Part shown: piece by piece, positions 1 through 7,314 of the stretch | Numbering within the stretch: position 1 is the stretch's first letter | Layout: each line of letters opens with the position of its first letter | Assembly (NCBI GenBank): GCA_016280685.1 | Contig: JAEEHE010000005.1 | Coordinates: 1-12,457, forward strand | Reading direction: 5' to 3' | Length of the DNA stretch: 12,457 nt | Source: Caryophanales bacterium | Lineage (GTDB): Bacteria > Bacillota_I > Bacilli_A > RFN20 > CAG-826 | Notes under the pieces: generated by a model | The model's input: only the letters and a program-made list of their open reading frames with translations | Databases searched by the model: none | Told to the model about the DNA's origin: nothing | Position numbers and translations under genes: made by a program

Positions 1-375
1 AGAATGAAAGAATTACAAGACGATCCTCTATGGTATAAAGACCCCTTATTCTCCCCAAGTGTCGAACAAGGAATTAAAAGAGTTAATAAAGCATTAGATG
101 AATGGTTATTATCACTAAATATTGTTCACGATCGAGAGAAGCATACCTTTAAAGCAATAGGGGATGTGAAGAAGAATATTGCTTTGTTCGCTCACGGTGG
201 ATTCGGTTCCTTATTTGTCAGCGCTATCACGGATATGAATTATGCTTATTATGTGAATCATTACCACGAACACGATTGCTGTGGAATTACACATTTCCGG
301 ATTCATCTCGATGATAAAACACCGATAGAAATAGTGGATTATAATTCCATAGAACACTTAAAAGATATTGAATAA
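1..375 (+). CDS. Histidine phosphatase family protein, C-terminal part (5' end outside window)
   Basis: The reading frame is open to the left edge (AGA precedes the first ATG at base 4), so this is the C-terminal part of a longer gene. About 124 residues are visible. The segment ALFAHGGFGSLF (His about residue 64 from the ATG) resembles the second catalytic-histidine motif of the histidine phosphatase/phosphoglycerate mutase superfamily. The later stretch HDCCGITHFRIHLD resembles the strand that follows the active site in Firmicutes members. The N-terminal RHG motif, which carries the phosphorylated His, would lie upstream and cannot be checked. Members remove phosphate from sugars, nucleotides or other small molecules in the cytoplasm; the substrate cannot be told. 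The ATG at base 4 could be an internal Met and there is no room to see a ribosome site. The family call rests on one motif and fold-level likeness. Confidence 0.65.
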   Translation, partial: RMKELQDDPLWYKDPLFSPSVEQGIKRVNKALDEWLLSLNIVHDREKHTFKAIGDVKKNIALFAHGGFGSLFVSAITDMNYAYYVNHYHEHDCCGITHFRIHLDDKTPIEIVDYNSIEHLKDIE

Positions 376-383
376 GACATTAA

Positions 384-420
384 AAAGAGAGCCCGGAAGC
401 TCTCTTTCATTTTAGTTTTT
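384..420. terminator. Bidirectional intrinsic terminator between convergent genes
   Basis: A perfect 9-bp stem, AAAGAGAGC (384-392) with GCTCTCTTT (399-407), encloses a six-base loop. On plus it is followed by a T-rich run ending in TTTTT at 416-420. On minus the A-run at 382-386 gives a T-run after the stem. It therefore can end both the phosphatase transcript and the lipoprotein transcript that stops at 434. Confidence 0.85.
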
Positions 421-433
421 CGAAATATCAGTT

Positions 434-1585
434 TTATTTGAACATTTCTGGGACTTGGAATTGAACGTATTTCGCTAATTCTTCATCGCTAGGCATGCTC
501 ATTTTGACTTCGTCATTAAGTGTTAAGGATAATTTTTCTTCTAAACCTAATGAGACTTCGACATGTGTGGAATCTCCACCTTCTGTTTCGGCTGGTTCAT
601 CGATGATGATCTTGGCGTTTCCACCTAAGGAGAGGAAATCAACCATACCATCGGCTTTAAACATAACAGCTGCTTTGACGTCTAAGGAGTCAACGACTTT
701 GTCGAATCCTTCAAGATTCATATCTTCGAAGCTTTCTTCTAATTTCATGATGCCTTCTTTGGTGACGTGAGCGGCGATACCAAATCTACCATCTTTATAT
801 GTTTCGAATGATAAGAATGGTAATTTTTCGATAACAGCAGCAGCTTGTGCCCATTCTTCAGCGGTTGGAAGTTTTGGTTCCATACCATCTAATAAAGCGA
901 AGAGGTTGAAATTGCTCATTTCGATATTTGGAACATAGAATTTTCTCGCTTCACCAGTCATTTGATCGACGAACTCGTTTAAGTCGATGCTAAAGCCAGC
1001 TGGAATATCTGGGATTTGTTTGAGAACTCTCTTAACGATTGGTTGTGCATCGGTTAATAAGTTTCTTAAACCTTTACCAGAGACATCACCATAAAGGGTG
1101 TTGTTCTTGAGATAGAGGTCAGCACCAACATCTTTGAATGATAATTTTTCATCGATGTTTAATGCGGTTTCTCCAATAGGAGCATTAACTTTAGCGGCTA
1201 ATTCACCTTTGAGACCACTGATGCTTGCTTGACCATACCAAGCTTCTTTGTCACCTTTGACTTTGGCTTCGAGTGTAACGCCGGCTTTGTGTAATGAAGC
1301 TTCAACTTTAATATTGCCGCCATCTTCAACAACGTCAGCATTGACATCGAGGTTCAAATTCTTGGTTTCGGATTTGAGACCGATAGCATTGAATTCTGTT
1401 TCTGATAAAGCATTAACAACCTTAGAAACGTTATCATAAAGATCGGCTTTGCCCTGTTCTGTAGAAACATCAATAGCTGTTCCACCTTTTGGTAATTCAC
1501 CAGCAGGAAGATCTTTTTTATTACCACAACCTACCAAAGCGAGTGTTGCAGCAATTGCGCATGCGATAAATTTAAATTTTTTCAT
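434..1585 (-). CDS. Uncharacterised surface lipoprotein, 383 aa
   Basis: The N-terminus is a classic lipoprotein signal: MKKFKF, a hydrophobic core, and lipobox LVGC with the lipidated Cys at residue 20. The mature protein should be anchored on the outer face of the membrane. After a short charged linker the region of about residues 60-165 alternates polar and hydrophobic residues (for example NLNLDVNADVVEDGG, VTLEAKVKG), as in beta-rich sheets. Two helical-looking stretches follow (about 180-300), then further strands near the C-terminus (VEVSLGLEEKLSLTLND). This is loosely like LolA/LppX-type lipoproteins, but I do not recognise a named family. The start is fixed by AAAGGAG at 1594-1600, eight bases before the ATG. 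The gene appears monocistronic, with its own promoter at 1610-1637 and the terminator at 384-420. Product type is secure, function unknown. Confidence 0.85.
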   Translation of the reverse strand: MKKFKFIACAIAATLALVGCGNKKDLPAGELPKGGTAIDVSTEQGKADLYDNVSKVVNALSETEFNAIGLKSETKNLNLDVNADVVEDGGNIKVEASLHKAGVTLEAKVKGDKEAWYGQASISGLKGELAAKVNAPIGETALNIDEKLSFKDVGADLYLKNNTLYGDVSGKGLRNLLTDAQPIVKRVLKQIPDIPAGFSIDLNEFVDQMTGEARKFYVPNIEMSNFNLFALLDGMEPKLPTAEEWAQAAAVIEKLPFLSFETYKDGRFGIAAHVTKEGIMKLEESFEDMNLEGFDKVVDSLDVKAAVMFKADGMVDFLSLGGNAKIIIDEPAETEGGDSTHVEVSLGLEEKLSLTLNDEVKMSMPSDEELAKYVQFQVPEMFK

Positions 1586-1609
1586 AAACTTATCTCCTTT
1601 CTTTGTTTT

Positions 1610-1650
1610 ATCATAACATATCTTTAAATATTGTAAAGACTATTGTCTTT
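1610..1650 (-). promoter_or_regulatory. Promoter of the 383-aa lipoprotein with a dyad over the -35 box
   Basis: On minus, TTTACA (1637-1632) and TATGAT (1615-1610) are 16 bases apart, and a TG one base before the -10 makes an extended -10. Transcription would start near 1603, giving a very short leader that begins at the AAAGGAG site. A perfect inverted repeat, AAAGAC-N4-GTCTTT (1635-1650), covers half of the -35 box and could be a repressor operator. The promoter is a good consensus match; the operator role is inference. Confidence 0.55.
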
Positions 1651-1723
1651 TTAGATAAATTCGTAATTTCTTATCGTATTTCTTGCGTTTTCATAGCAAA
1701 AAACTTACATTTTTCTTATAAAA

Positions 1724-1851
1724 AGAGGAAATATTTGTGCTAAAAAGCTGCTATCAAAGTCACTCAAAGAAAAGAGAATGATGGAAAGAAAATTATGGTC
1801 ATCTTCCCCGATGGAGAGGATTGTTATCAATCCACGAGATTATTTAAATAG
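1724..1851 (+). pseudogene. Remnant of a cysteine synthase (CysK-like) C-terminus
   Basis: From 1744 to the TAG at 1849-1851 one frame reads KAAIKVTQRKENDGKKI, then MVIFPDGEDCYQSTRLFK. This follows the end of O-acetylserine sulfhydrylases, which typically run AAlkvAkRpENxGKxIVvilPDTGERYLSTxLF. Just upstream, in another frame, 1727-1741 reads GNICA, resembling the preceding SG-x-N-x-x-A helix start. The two pieces are separated by five A bases (1742-1746), an out-of-frame junction, and a TAA at 1741 closes the longer frame. There is no start codon, ribosome site or catalytic domain, so it can only be a relic. PD-GEDC-Y in place of PDTGERY shows further decay. The match is by memory of the family motif, not by search. 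Confidence 0.55.
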
Positions 1852-1856
1852 ATAAT

Positions 1857-2966
1857 ATGAATATTATTGGGTATGTAAAGAAATACGGAAATCAAACATT
1901 TAAAGAGCTACCATTTAACGATATTGACGCTCTGATTTTCAGCGAACTTTCTTACCTGAATTTTCACCTGATCGGTCTTAAAGATTCTTATAGAAAAATC
2001 AATGAATTAAATATTAAAAATAAAAAGAAATTCTACGCTTCTAGTGTTGATGCTTTTAACAATAGAAGACTATTTGAAGCGATGATCAAATCCCCTCGTT
2101 ATCAAGATATAATGGTGGGAAAAGCGCAAGGCAAAACTAACAAGAGAACTAATGAACAATTCTATGCGATTACTCTTATTTTTCCTAATGGTGTGAGATT
2201 TATCTCCTATCGTGGCACGGATATATCTGTCTCTGGATGGAAAGAAGATTTGTTAATCGCTTTCCAAGATGAAATCCCCTCACAAAAAAGTGCGATTAAG
2301 TATTTAAGAATGATACTCAAAGAGTATGACGGGAAATACTATTTAGGTGGACATAGTAAAGGTGGTAACCTCGCGATGTATTCCGCTTTAAAGATTGGTA
2401 AAAGACGTGAGAAGAAAATGATTAAAGTTTTTTCCTTTGATGGGCCAGGATTTAAGAAGAATATTTATGCTTTAGAATCCTATAAAAGAATCGAACATAA
2501 ATTAGAGAAATATTTAACCACCCATGATGTTATTGGTGTTATTTATAATAAAAACCCCAATCCTAAGATTGTTTATTCTAACGGAGTCTTATTAGGAGGG
2601 CATGATCTTTTCTATTGGACAATCAAGAAAAACAAACCAGAATTTGTCTTTGATAAAGAGAGAAGCAAGATATCTAGAGATGGTGAATACGCTTTGATGA
2701 GTTGGCTCAATAGTGAAGATGATGAATCCAAGAGCCTCGCTGTTAAAGTTATCTGTGATATCTTAGGAGATACAAAAACTATCTATGATATATTGCTCAA
2801 TGCTGGAAGAATTTTAATCAAAGGCATTAAGACTGTTGGAGATTACACTGAAGAAACTAAAGAAAAGGCCAAAGAAATCTTCAAGAGATTAGGAAAATAT
2901 TATCTCCATGCTTATTCTCCTAATCGTTTTCTCTTTAGCGAATTAGATAGCAAAAAAGAAAAATAA
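1857..2966 (+). CDS. Mbeg1-like (DUF2974) alpha/beta-hydrolase, 369 aa
   Basis: The start MNIIGYVKKYGNQTF and the following DALIFSELSYL fit the DUF2974/Mbeg1-like family of Firmicutes. The body has an alpha/beta-hydrolase lipase layout: FISYRGTD (about 116-122), nucleophile elbow GGHSKGG with Ser167, SFDGPGF (193-199), THDVIG with Asp224, and GGHD with His249. Ser167, Asp224 and His249 form a plausible catalytic triad. The role is probably a cytosolic esterase or lipase; there is no signal peptide and no membrane segment, and the substrate is unknown. The C-terminal 90 residues are Lys/Glu-rich and helical. The ATG begins only five bases after the stop of the cysteine synthase relic and has no Shine-Dalgarno match upstream. 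I keep it because family members begin this way. No terminator was found after the TAA at 2964-2966. Confidence 0.8.
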   Translation: MNIIGYVKKYGNQTFKELPFNDIDALIFSELSYLNFHLIGLKDSYRKINELNIKNKKKFYASSVDAFNNRRLFEAMIKSPRYQDIMVGKAQGKTNKRTNEQFYAITLIFPNGVRFISYRGTDISVSGWKEDLLIAFQDEIPSQKSAIKYLRMILKEYDGKYYLGGHSKGGNLAMYSALKIGKRREKKMIKVFSFDGPGFKKNIYALESYKRIEHKLEKYLTTHDVIGVIYNKNPNPKIVYSNGVLLGGHDLFYWTIKKNKPEFVFDKERSKISRDGEYALMSWLNSEDDESKSLAVKVICDILGDTKTIYDILLNAGRILIKGIKTVGDYTEETKEKAKEIFKRLGKYYLHAYSPNRFLFSELDSKKEK

Positions 2967-3046
2967 TAAATAAATCCTTTTATATTTTAAGTACGCAAAA
3001 ATGCATAAATAATACTGAATTGGACTATAAAAATATATAAATAATA

Positions 3047-3075
3047 TTTACAACATAAAAGTGTTGTAGTAAATT
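3047..3075 (+). promoter_or_regulatory. Promoter of the Ig-like lipoprotein with a dyad in the spacer
   Basis: TTTACA (3047-3052) and TAAATT (3070-3075) are 17 bases apart. Filling most of the spacer is a 20-bp dyad, TACAACA-N6-TGTTGTA (3049-3068). Transcription would start near 3082, about 58 bases before the ATG. A dyad between -35 and -10 is the usual place for a repressor or MerR-type activator. The -10 box is only a 4/6 match, so promoter and operator are both tentative. Confidence 0.4.
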
Positions 3076-3094
3076 ATTAAGCAAATCATACCTT

Positions 3095-3118
3095 GCGAGC
3101 ATATGCGTTATAGCTCGC
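3095..3118 (+). promoter_or_regulatory. Leader hairpin just before the ribosome site
   Basis: GCGAGC (3095-3100) pairs with GCTCGC (3113-3118). ATA/TAT pairs inside can extend the stem with one bulged base. The hairpin ends seven bases before AAAGGAG (3126-3132) of the 578-aa lipoprotein and has no T-run after it, so it is not a terminator. It may affect translation or mRNA stability. Confidence 0.4.
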
Positions 3119-3139
3119 TTACACGAAAGGAGAATAAGT

Positions 3140-4876
3140 ATGAAATTAAACAAATTGTTAGTTTCTTCCGCTCTTATCTTAGTTCTCGGTTTAGGTGCTT
3201 GTAACACCAAAAAACCAAGCACTTCAGAATCAGAACAAGAAAGCACTAGCGAATCTCAAGTCGATCCAGTTTCTCGTATTAAAATCGAAGCTCCATCAAC
3301 AATTGTTGTTGGCCAACCAGTCGACTTAGATGATTATGTGACAGTTGAAGGTGGCGAAGGACCAAAAGTCTTCGATGTCCAAATTCCTGCCACAATGACC
3401 GAATTAGTCGAAGTTGAAGGTCACCAACTTACCGCATTAGCAGAAGGCACAATAAATGTCAAAATTATCGCTGGTGCAATAGAAGCTAAATTCGAAACCG
3501 ATGCCATGAGCGCTCTTAAAGCTGCATTTGCTGAAGCCACAGCTGAACTTAGCAATGTTTGGGCAATGGATGAACTCTATGAAGGTCAACTTTATGTTGG
3601 TGCTGTCCATAGAGCAGATTATTCCTGTTTTGGCGTATGGGATGATGACACCAATGCTCCTGGTGGATTCTTAAAAGCTCAAAATGGCAAAACCTATCAA
3701 TATGTTCTCGATGATAATTTTGAAAACATCGAAGTTGATAGTGCTATCCAAACTGATTTTGATTTATATTACTGCAATTCTGAATGGTTATTAAGTCCAT
3801 CAGATTTTGAGACAGTTACTGATGAAGAAGGCAACGAATCATTAGTTATGTCTGGTGATTTACCAGGCACTTGGGGCAGTTCTTCCGCTCCTAATAAAGC
3901 CGCTGAATTTGCTTATACATTAGCACAAGCTTTAAATTCTAAATATATGTTTAATGGCATTATCGTCACTCCATATACACTCGGTGAAGGCGAAGATGCA
4001 GTTGAAACATTCCAGTTTGATTTACCAATCGTTGCTGTTGATGATAAAACTACTGTTTTAGCAACATATTCTTATGTCCTTAATTTAAATGAAGAGGATA
4101 CTGAAATTACCGCTGTTAGAGAATACATTGATAGTGGTGCATTCCCAGAAGCTATTGCGTTTGATGAAGCTCCAGCTAAAATCGGTGCAATTTGCGAAGC
4201 AAAAGCTTATACCGCAAATATTTCTGCCACTTGGATCGATGCCAATGGTACTCCAATTGCCGCACCAACAGCTCCAGATTGGGTTAGTAATTTCCCAGTT
4301 GGTAGTGAGACTGATTACGTCAATGCCACAACCGCTTATCAAGTAGTCAAGTTGGCAGGTCAAGAAAAAGACATTATTTATGGTGATATTGTTAATGATG
4401 GCAAATTATATGGTTTTAACAATATTAATGGCCAAGAAATCGGTGATGCAATCAATGCTTCCTTGTTAGAAGGTTCTGATGTTTGGGCAGATACAGCTGA
4501 TACACTCGGCGCTGCGAATGATGCCAAATTATGGGAAGGCTTTGTTGCTTCAAATCGCACTGAAACAGCTTCTGGTGATGTTGTTATCAGCGCAACAAGT
4601 GACTCTTGTGTTGAATTAGTTAAAGCTATTATGTATAGCTCTTACATTGGCTATTTAGCTTACTATTATGGTTTCGATAGCATCGGTACTAAAGATGGTA
4701 CACTTATCGAATTAGGTTGGGTAGATGTTAACTTTGTTGTCTCAGAACAATCCTTGATTTTCCAAGCTAGTTTCAATTTTGATAGCAACACTGCGTATCT
4801 CTTCTCAATGCAAGTTAGTGGTATCGGCACTGATAATGTTCCAGATGTCTCTGGCATTGTCTATCCAGAAGCCTAA
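3140..4876 (+). CDS. Ig-like-domain surface lipoprotein, 578 aa
   Basis: The signal peptide MKLNKLLVSS plus a hydrophobic core ends in lipobox LGAC (Cys21), so the mature protein should be lipid-anchored outside the cell. A Ser/Thr/Glu stalk (about 22-43) leads to a short beta-rich domain (about 45-120: IKIEAPSTIVVGQPVDLDDYV, then LTALAEGTINVKI). That pattern resembles bacterial Ig-like (BIG2-type) domains. The remaining 450 residues are acidic, rich in Ala, Asp and aromatic residues, and match no family I know. The start is set by AAAGGAG at 3126-3132, seven bases before the ATG. The gene lies between its own leader and a strong terminator at 4901-4927. A role in surface binding or adhesion is possible but inferred only from the Ig-like domain and the neighbouring proteases. 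Confidence 0.85.
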   Translation: MKLNKLLVSSALILVLGLGACNTKKPSTSESEQESTSESQVDPVSRIKIEAPSTIVVGQPVDLDDYVTVEGGEGPKVFDVQIPATMTELVEVEGHQLTALAEGTINVKIIAGAIEAKFETDAMSALKAAFAEATAELSNVWAMDELYEGQLYVGAVHRADYSCFGVWDDDTNAPGGFLKAQNGKTYQYVLDDNFENIEVDSAIQTDFDLYYCNSEWLLSPSDFETVTDEEGNESLVMSGDLPGTWGSSSAPNKAAEFAYTLAQALNSKYMFNGIIVTPYTLGEGEDAVETFQFDLPIVAVDDKTTVLATYSYVLNLNEEDTEITAVREYIDSGAFPEAIAFDEAPAKIGAICEAKAYTANISATWIDANGTPIAAPTAPDWVSNFPVGSETDYVNATTAYQVVKLAGQEKDIIYGDIVNDGKLYGFNNINGQEIGDAINASLLEGSDVWADTADTLGAANDAKLWEGFVASNRTETASGDVVISATSDSCVELVKAIMYSSYIGYLAYYYGFDSIGTKDGTLIELGWVDVNFVVSEQSLIFQASFNFDSNTAYLFSMQVSGIGTDNVPDVSGIVYPEA

Positions 4877-4900
4877 TTAGGTTTTAAAACTAATAAAATG

Positions 4901-4927
4901 GGAGTGTTTGAATAACACTCCTTTTTT
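4901..4927 (+). terminator. Intrinsic terminator after the Ig-like lipoprotein
   Basis: GGAGTGTT (4901-4908) pairs with AACACTCC (4914-4921) around a five-base loop, followed directly by TTTTTT (4922-4927). It separates the lipoprotein from the M6 protease that starts 32 bases further on. Confidence 0.9.
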
Positions 4928-4958
4928 ATTTATATAAATAGTGATAAAGTAATTACCT

Positions 4959-7112
4959 ATGAAAAAGAAAGCAATTATTCCTATTTTATGTTTACCTCTA
5001 TTATTAAGTTCCTGTTCTTTTATGGAAGATTGGAATAGATATAATAGTTCTAGCAATTCTTCTTCGGAACAATCTTCTAGTGGCGAAACTTCTTCTCAAG
5101 AAAGCATTTCTTCGGAAGAATCTTCATCTTTAGATAACCGAAACAAAACATTAAAAACGATTATGAAAGATTTCGTTAAGCTTTCATATTATACAGGTGA
5201 TATCTACGCTGAAAGTGTGGAAGCGAGAATCATCGTTTATTACACTGATGGTACATCAGAAAAAATAACCAAAGGTTTAAAGATCACCGTGATGACATTT
5301 AAATCGCAAGATGAATATGAATGTTCAGCGACCACGCCCGTGTTACGCGCCGGTAAATATACTTCTAAAATTAAAGTTAGTTATACGCATAATGATGTCA
5401 CTAAATCTTTTATTACATCAGAAACCAATACTTTCTACAGTGTTTTAGAAGAAGGCATTGATGAATGTGTTTCTTTTACACCCACAATGCTTAATAGCTA
5501 TGTTAAACATGAAAAAGTTTTGGATAAGTTACATATTCAATTAGACATTACTTGGAAAGACCATGGCCGTGAGATTTATCTCTTAACAGAAGAGAAAGAA
5601 TATTTAACTTTAATGTTAAATAGTGATGAGAATCCTCACACGAATATTATCGATTCACCTTTATTAGGAGGAACAACATATCATTTAGTTCTAACTATCG
5701 GTGAAGTCAGTAATACAATTGATTTCCAATTAGCGAATGCTTATGTTCGTGTCGATAAATCGGAATTGACGATGACCGCTCACGAATTAGATGATTATAA
5801 TTCGCCAATCGTGGAGAATCCGAAAATCTTAGTCATCCCCGTCAATTTAAAAGCGAATAAGTCATCCGATATTAAAAATTGGACAGAATCTAGTGTTAAT
5901 ACTTTAAATACTTATTATTTCGGTGATTATCCCACATCTTTTGTGAATTATTACAAAGCGATGTCCATTGGCTATATGAATTTTGATGGTATGGTCGCAG
6001 ATATCTATACCGAATCTTCCGATTTATATACCGTAGATACAATTAATAATGATAACACTACAAGAACGTTATATCAGATGATGAATCGCGCTTTAGAAGC
6101 GACATTAAACAAATATCCTGATGTTGATTGGTCAGAATATGATCAAGATAACAATGGAACATTTGATAATATTCATATCTTAACCAACTATAATGCGACA
6201 GTATGGGCGGGTAATTTATGGCCGCATCAAAGTAGCACTGGCAATATTAGTGGCACTCATAATAGACCATGTATTAATACTTATAGTATTGGTGCAATTA
6301 ATCATACGAATAATGCTATTACGCAAATCCATGAACAAGGTCATATCTTCGGTTTAGCGGATTATTATGATTATTCTGATGACGGTTCCTCTAGCATCAA
6401 TTATGTCGGTGGTGCGGATATGCAATCCCACAATATGTTCGACTGGAACTCCTATTCTAAATTATCCGTAGGATTATTAAGTCCTTATGTCGTAACTGGT
6501 GGGGAAGATGACTTCACGATGGAAATCGGTGATGCGGTCACAACTGGTGATTGTATTATCGTTCCCGCGAATTATGACACTTGGAATGGCTCAGCTTTTG
6601 ATGAATATTTCTTAATCGAATTATTCTCTAATAAAGGCATTAATAGTGAATTCTGGAACACTTATAACTCCTATTACGGTAATTTAGGTAATTTTGGTAT
6701 CAGAATGTACCATGTCGATAGTCGTTTATACGACATCGAAACCGGACACGAAGTGAGTCTCGATAAATCTACTTGGGGTAATTATGTGATTGTCGGTCCG
6801 AATAATTCTAAAGATTATACCGCTTATGGCTATGGCGATTATAATCCTAGTGAATGCGCTGATTTCAAACAATTAGTGATCATTCAAGCGGGTGGAGAAG
6901 ATACCTTCGGTGCTAGTGGATATGCCAATCATTATCTAAGACAGAGTGATATGTTCCAAACTGGTGATACATTCACTTTCAGTGAATATAGCCACTTCTT
7001 ATCTAAAGAAGGTCAACACATGACCACGATGGATAATGGTGAATCATTTACTTGGAATATCGACTTCCAATATGTGGGACTCGATAGTGCCAGAATTAGA
7101 TTCTACAAATAA
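4959..7112 (+). CDS. M6 family zinc metalloprotease lipoprotein with Ig-like N-terminal domain, 717 aa
   Basis: The signal peptide ends in LSSC with Cys19, followed by a Ser/Glu stalk (about 29-58). Residues about 64-155 resemble a bacterial Ig-like domain (SVEARIIVYYTDGTSEKIT). About 160-262 is a second beta-rich segment without a clear family. The catalytic region (about 265-620) has the metzincin zinc site HEQGHIFGLAD: His458, Glu459, His462 and third ligand Asp468. DYYDY follows, and Met488 is a candidate Met-turn. A calcium-loop-like DQDNNGTFD lies at 395-403. FDEYFLIEL and FGIRMYHVDSRLY further on are typical of M6/InhA-like peptidases, which cut extracellular proteins. No Shine-Dalgarno match is seen before the ATG, only AAAG at 4945-4948. 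TTGAAT (4908-4913) with TATATA (4931-4936) is a weak possible promoter inside the preceding terminator. The start is still secure because the signal peptide begins there. Confidence 0.9.
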   Translation: MKKKAIIPILCLPLLLSSCSFMEDWNRYNSSSNSSSEQSSSGETSSQESISSEESSSLDNRNKTLKTIMKDFVKLSYYTGDIYAESVEARIIVYYTDGTSEKITKGLKITVMTFKSQDEYECSATTPVLRAGKYTSKIKVSYTHNDVTKSFITSETNTFYSVLEEGIDECVSFTPTMLNSYVKHEKVLDKLHIQLDITWKDHGREIYLLTEEKEYLTLMLNSDENPHTNIIDSPLLGGTTYHLVLTIGEVSNTIDFQLANAYVRVDKSELTMTAHELDDYNSPIVENPKILVIPVNLKANKSSDIKNWTESSVNTLNTYYFGDYPTSFVNYYKAMSIGYMNFDGMVADIYTESSDLYTVDTINNDNTTRTLYQMMNRALEATLNKYPDVDWSEYDQDNNGTFDNIHILTNYNATVWAGNLWPHQSSTGNISGTHNRPCINTYSIGAINHTNNAITQIHEQGHIFGLADYYDYSDDGSSSINYVGGADMQSHNMFDWNSYSKLSVGLLSPYVVTGGEDDFTMEIGDAVTTGDCIIVPANYDTWNGSAFDEYFLIELFSNKGINSEFWNTYNSYYGNLGNFGIRMYHVDSRLYDIETGHEVSLDKSTWGNYVIVGPNNSKDYTAYGYGDYNPSECADFKQLVIIQAGGEDTFGASGYANHYLRQSDMFQTGDTFTFSEYSHFLSKEGQHMTTMDNGESFTWNIDFQYVGLDSARIRFYK

Positions 7113-7120
7113 AAATCAAT

Positions 7121-7150
7121 AGGGTTACTTAATAGTAGCTCTTTTCTTTT
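7121..7150 (+). terminator. Intrinsic terminator of the plus-strand M6 protease
   Basis: AGGGTTACT (7121-7129) pairs with AGTAGCTCT (7134-7142), nine pairs including two G-T wobbles, around a four-base loop. A T-rich run (TTTCTTTT, 7143-7150) follows. It lies eight bases after the stop codon. Confidence 0.7.
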
Positions 7151-7165
7151 GTTTACTAGTAAGTA

Positions 7166-7193
7166 GTCTATTTGTTTTTCTATGAAAATAGAC
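7166..7193. other. Unassigned hairpin and AT palindrome in the convergent spacer
   Basis: GTCTATTT (7166-7173) pairs with AAATAGAC (7186-7193) around a 12-base loop; neither side has a clear terminator T-run directly after it. A few bases on, 7205-7220 is a perfect 16-bp palindrome of five T, ATATAT and five A. Both lie between the terminators of the converging protease genes and may be a backup stop or old debris. Confidence 0.35.
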
Positions 7194-7235
7194 AAAATAA
7201 GCGGTTTTTATATATAAAAAGTAAAACTAATCACC

Positions 7236-7267
7236 AAAAAATAAATAGAGCCTGAAAAGGCCCTATT
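7236..7267 (-). terminator. Second terminator-like hairpin for the opp-protease operon
   Basis: AATAG-x-GCCT (7244-7253) pairs with AGGC-x-CTATT (7258-7267) with one A-C mismatch and a GAAA loop. On minus it is followed by an interrupted T-run (complement of the A-rich 7235-7243). It is a probable backup to the stronger hairpin at 7281-7300. Confidence 0.6.
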
Positions 7268-7273
7268 AAGTAA

Positions 7274-7300
7274 GAAAAAAGCCCTTCACTTAAGAAGGGC
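7274..7300 (-). terminator. Main terminator of the opp-protease operon
   Basis: GCCCTTC (7281-7287) pairs with GAAGGGC (7294-7300) around a six-base loop. On minus the stem is followed by six T (complement of 7275-7280). It lies 14 bases beyond the stop codon of the M6 protease at 7315. Confidence 0.9.
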
Positions 7301-7314
7301 ATAAGTTTTAAAGA

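Larger units (their letters stand above)
1586..1856. other. Intergenic region between divergent genes
   Basis: This 271-base gap holds the ribosome site and promoter of the minus-strand lipoprotein (1594-1637), a dyad (1635-1650) and the cysteine synthase relic (1724-1851). Between 1651 and 1723 the DNA is very AT-rich. TATAAA at 1717-1722 could be a -10 box for the plus-strand gene, but no matching -35 box is seen at normal spacing. No RNA gene was recognised. Confidence 0.6.

Noticed and set aside
3047..3074. Hairpin after the hydrolase gene as its terminator
   Set aside because: No T-run follows on plus, and the segment fits a promoter spacer dyad better.
3025..3246. Minus-strand reading frame of 73 codons over the lipoprotein leader
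   Set aside because: It covers the promoter, leader and signal-peptide coding region of a well-supported plus gene and has no ribosome site or family likeness.
4085..4363. Overlapping frames on both strands inside the 578-aa lipoprotein gene
   Set aside because: They are alternative-frame readings of a gene with a signal peptide, ribosome site and terminator; their products look random.
5040..5135. Possible DNA repeat array of TCT/TTC units
   Set aside because: It encodes the Ser/Glu stalk of the protease; the same low-complexity pattern occurs in other lipoproteins of the window.
7205..7220. AT palindrome as a replication origin or attachment site
   Set aside because: There are no DnaA-box-like clusters, integrase gene or direct repeats nearby.
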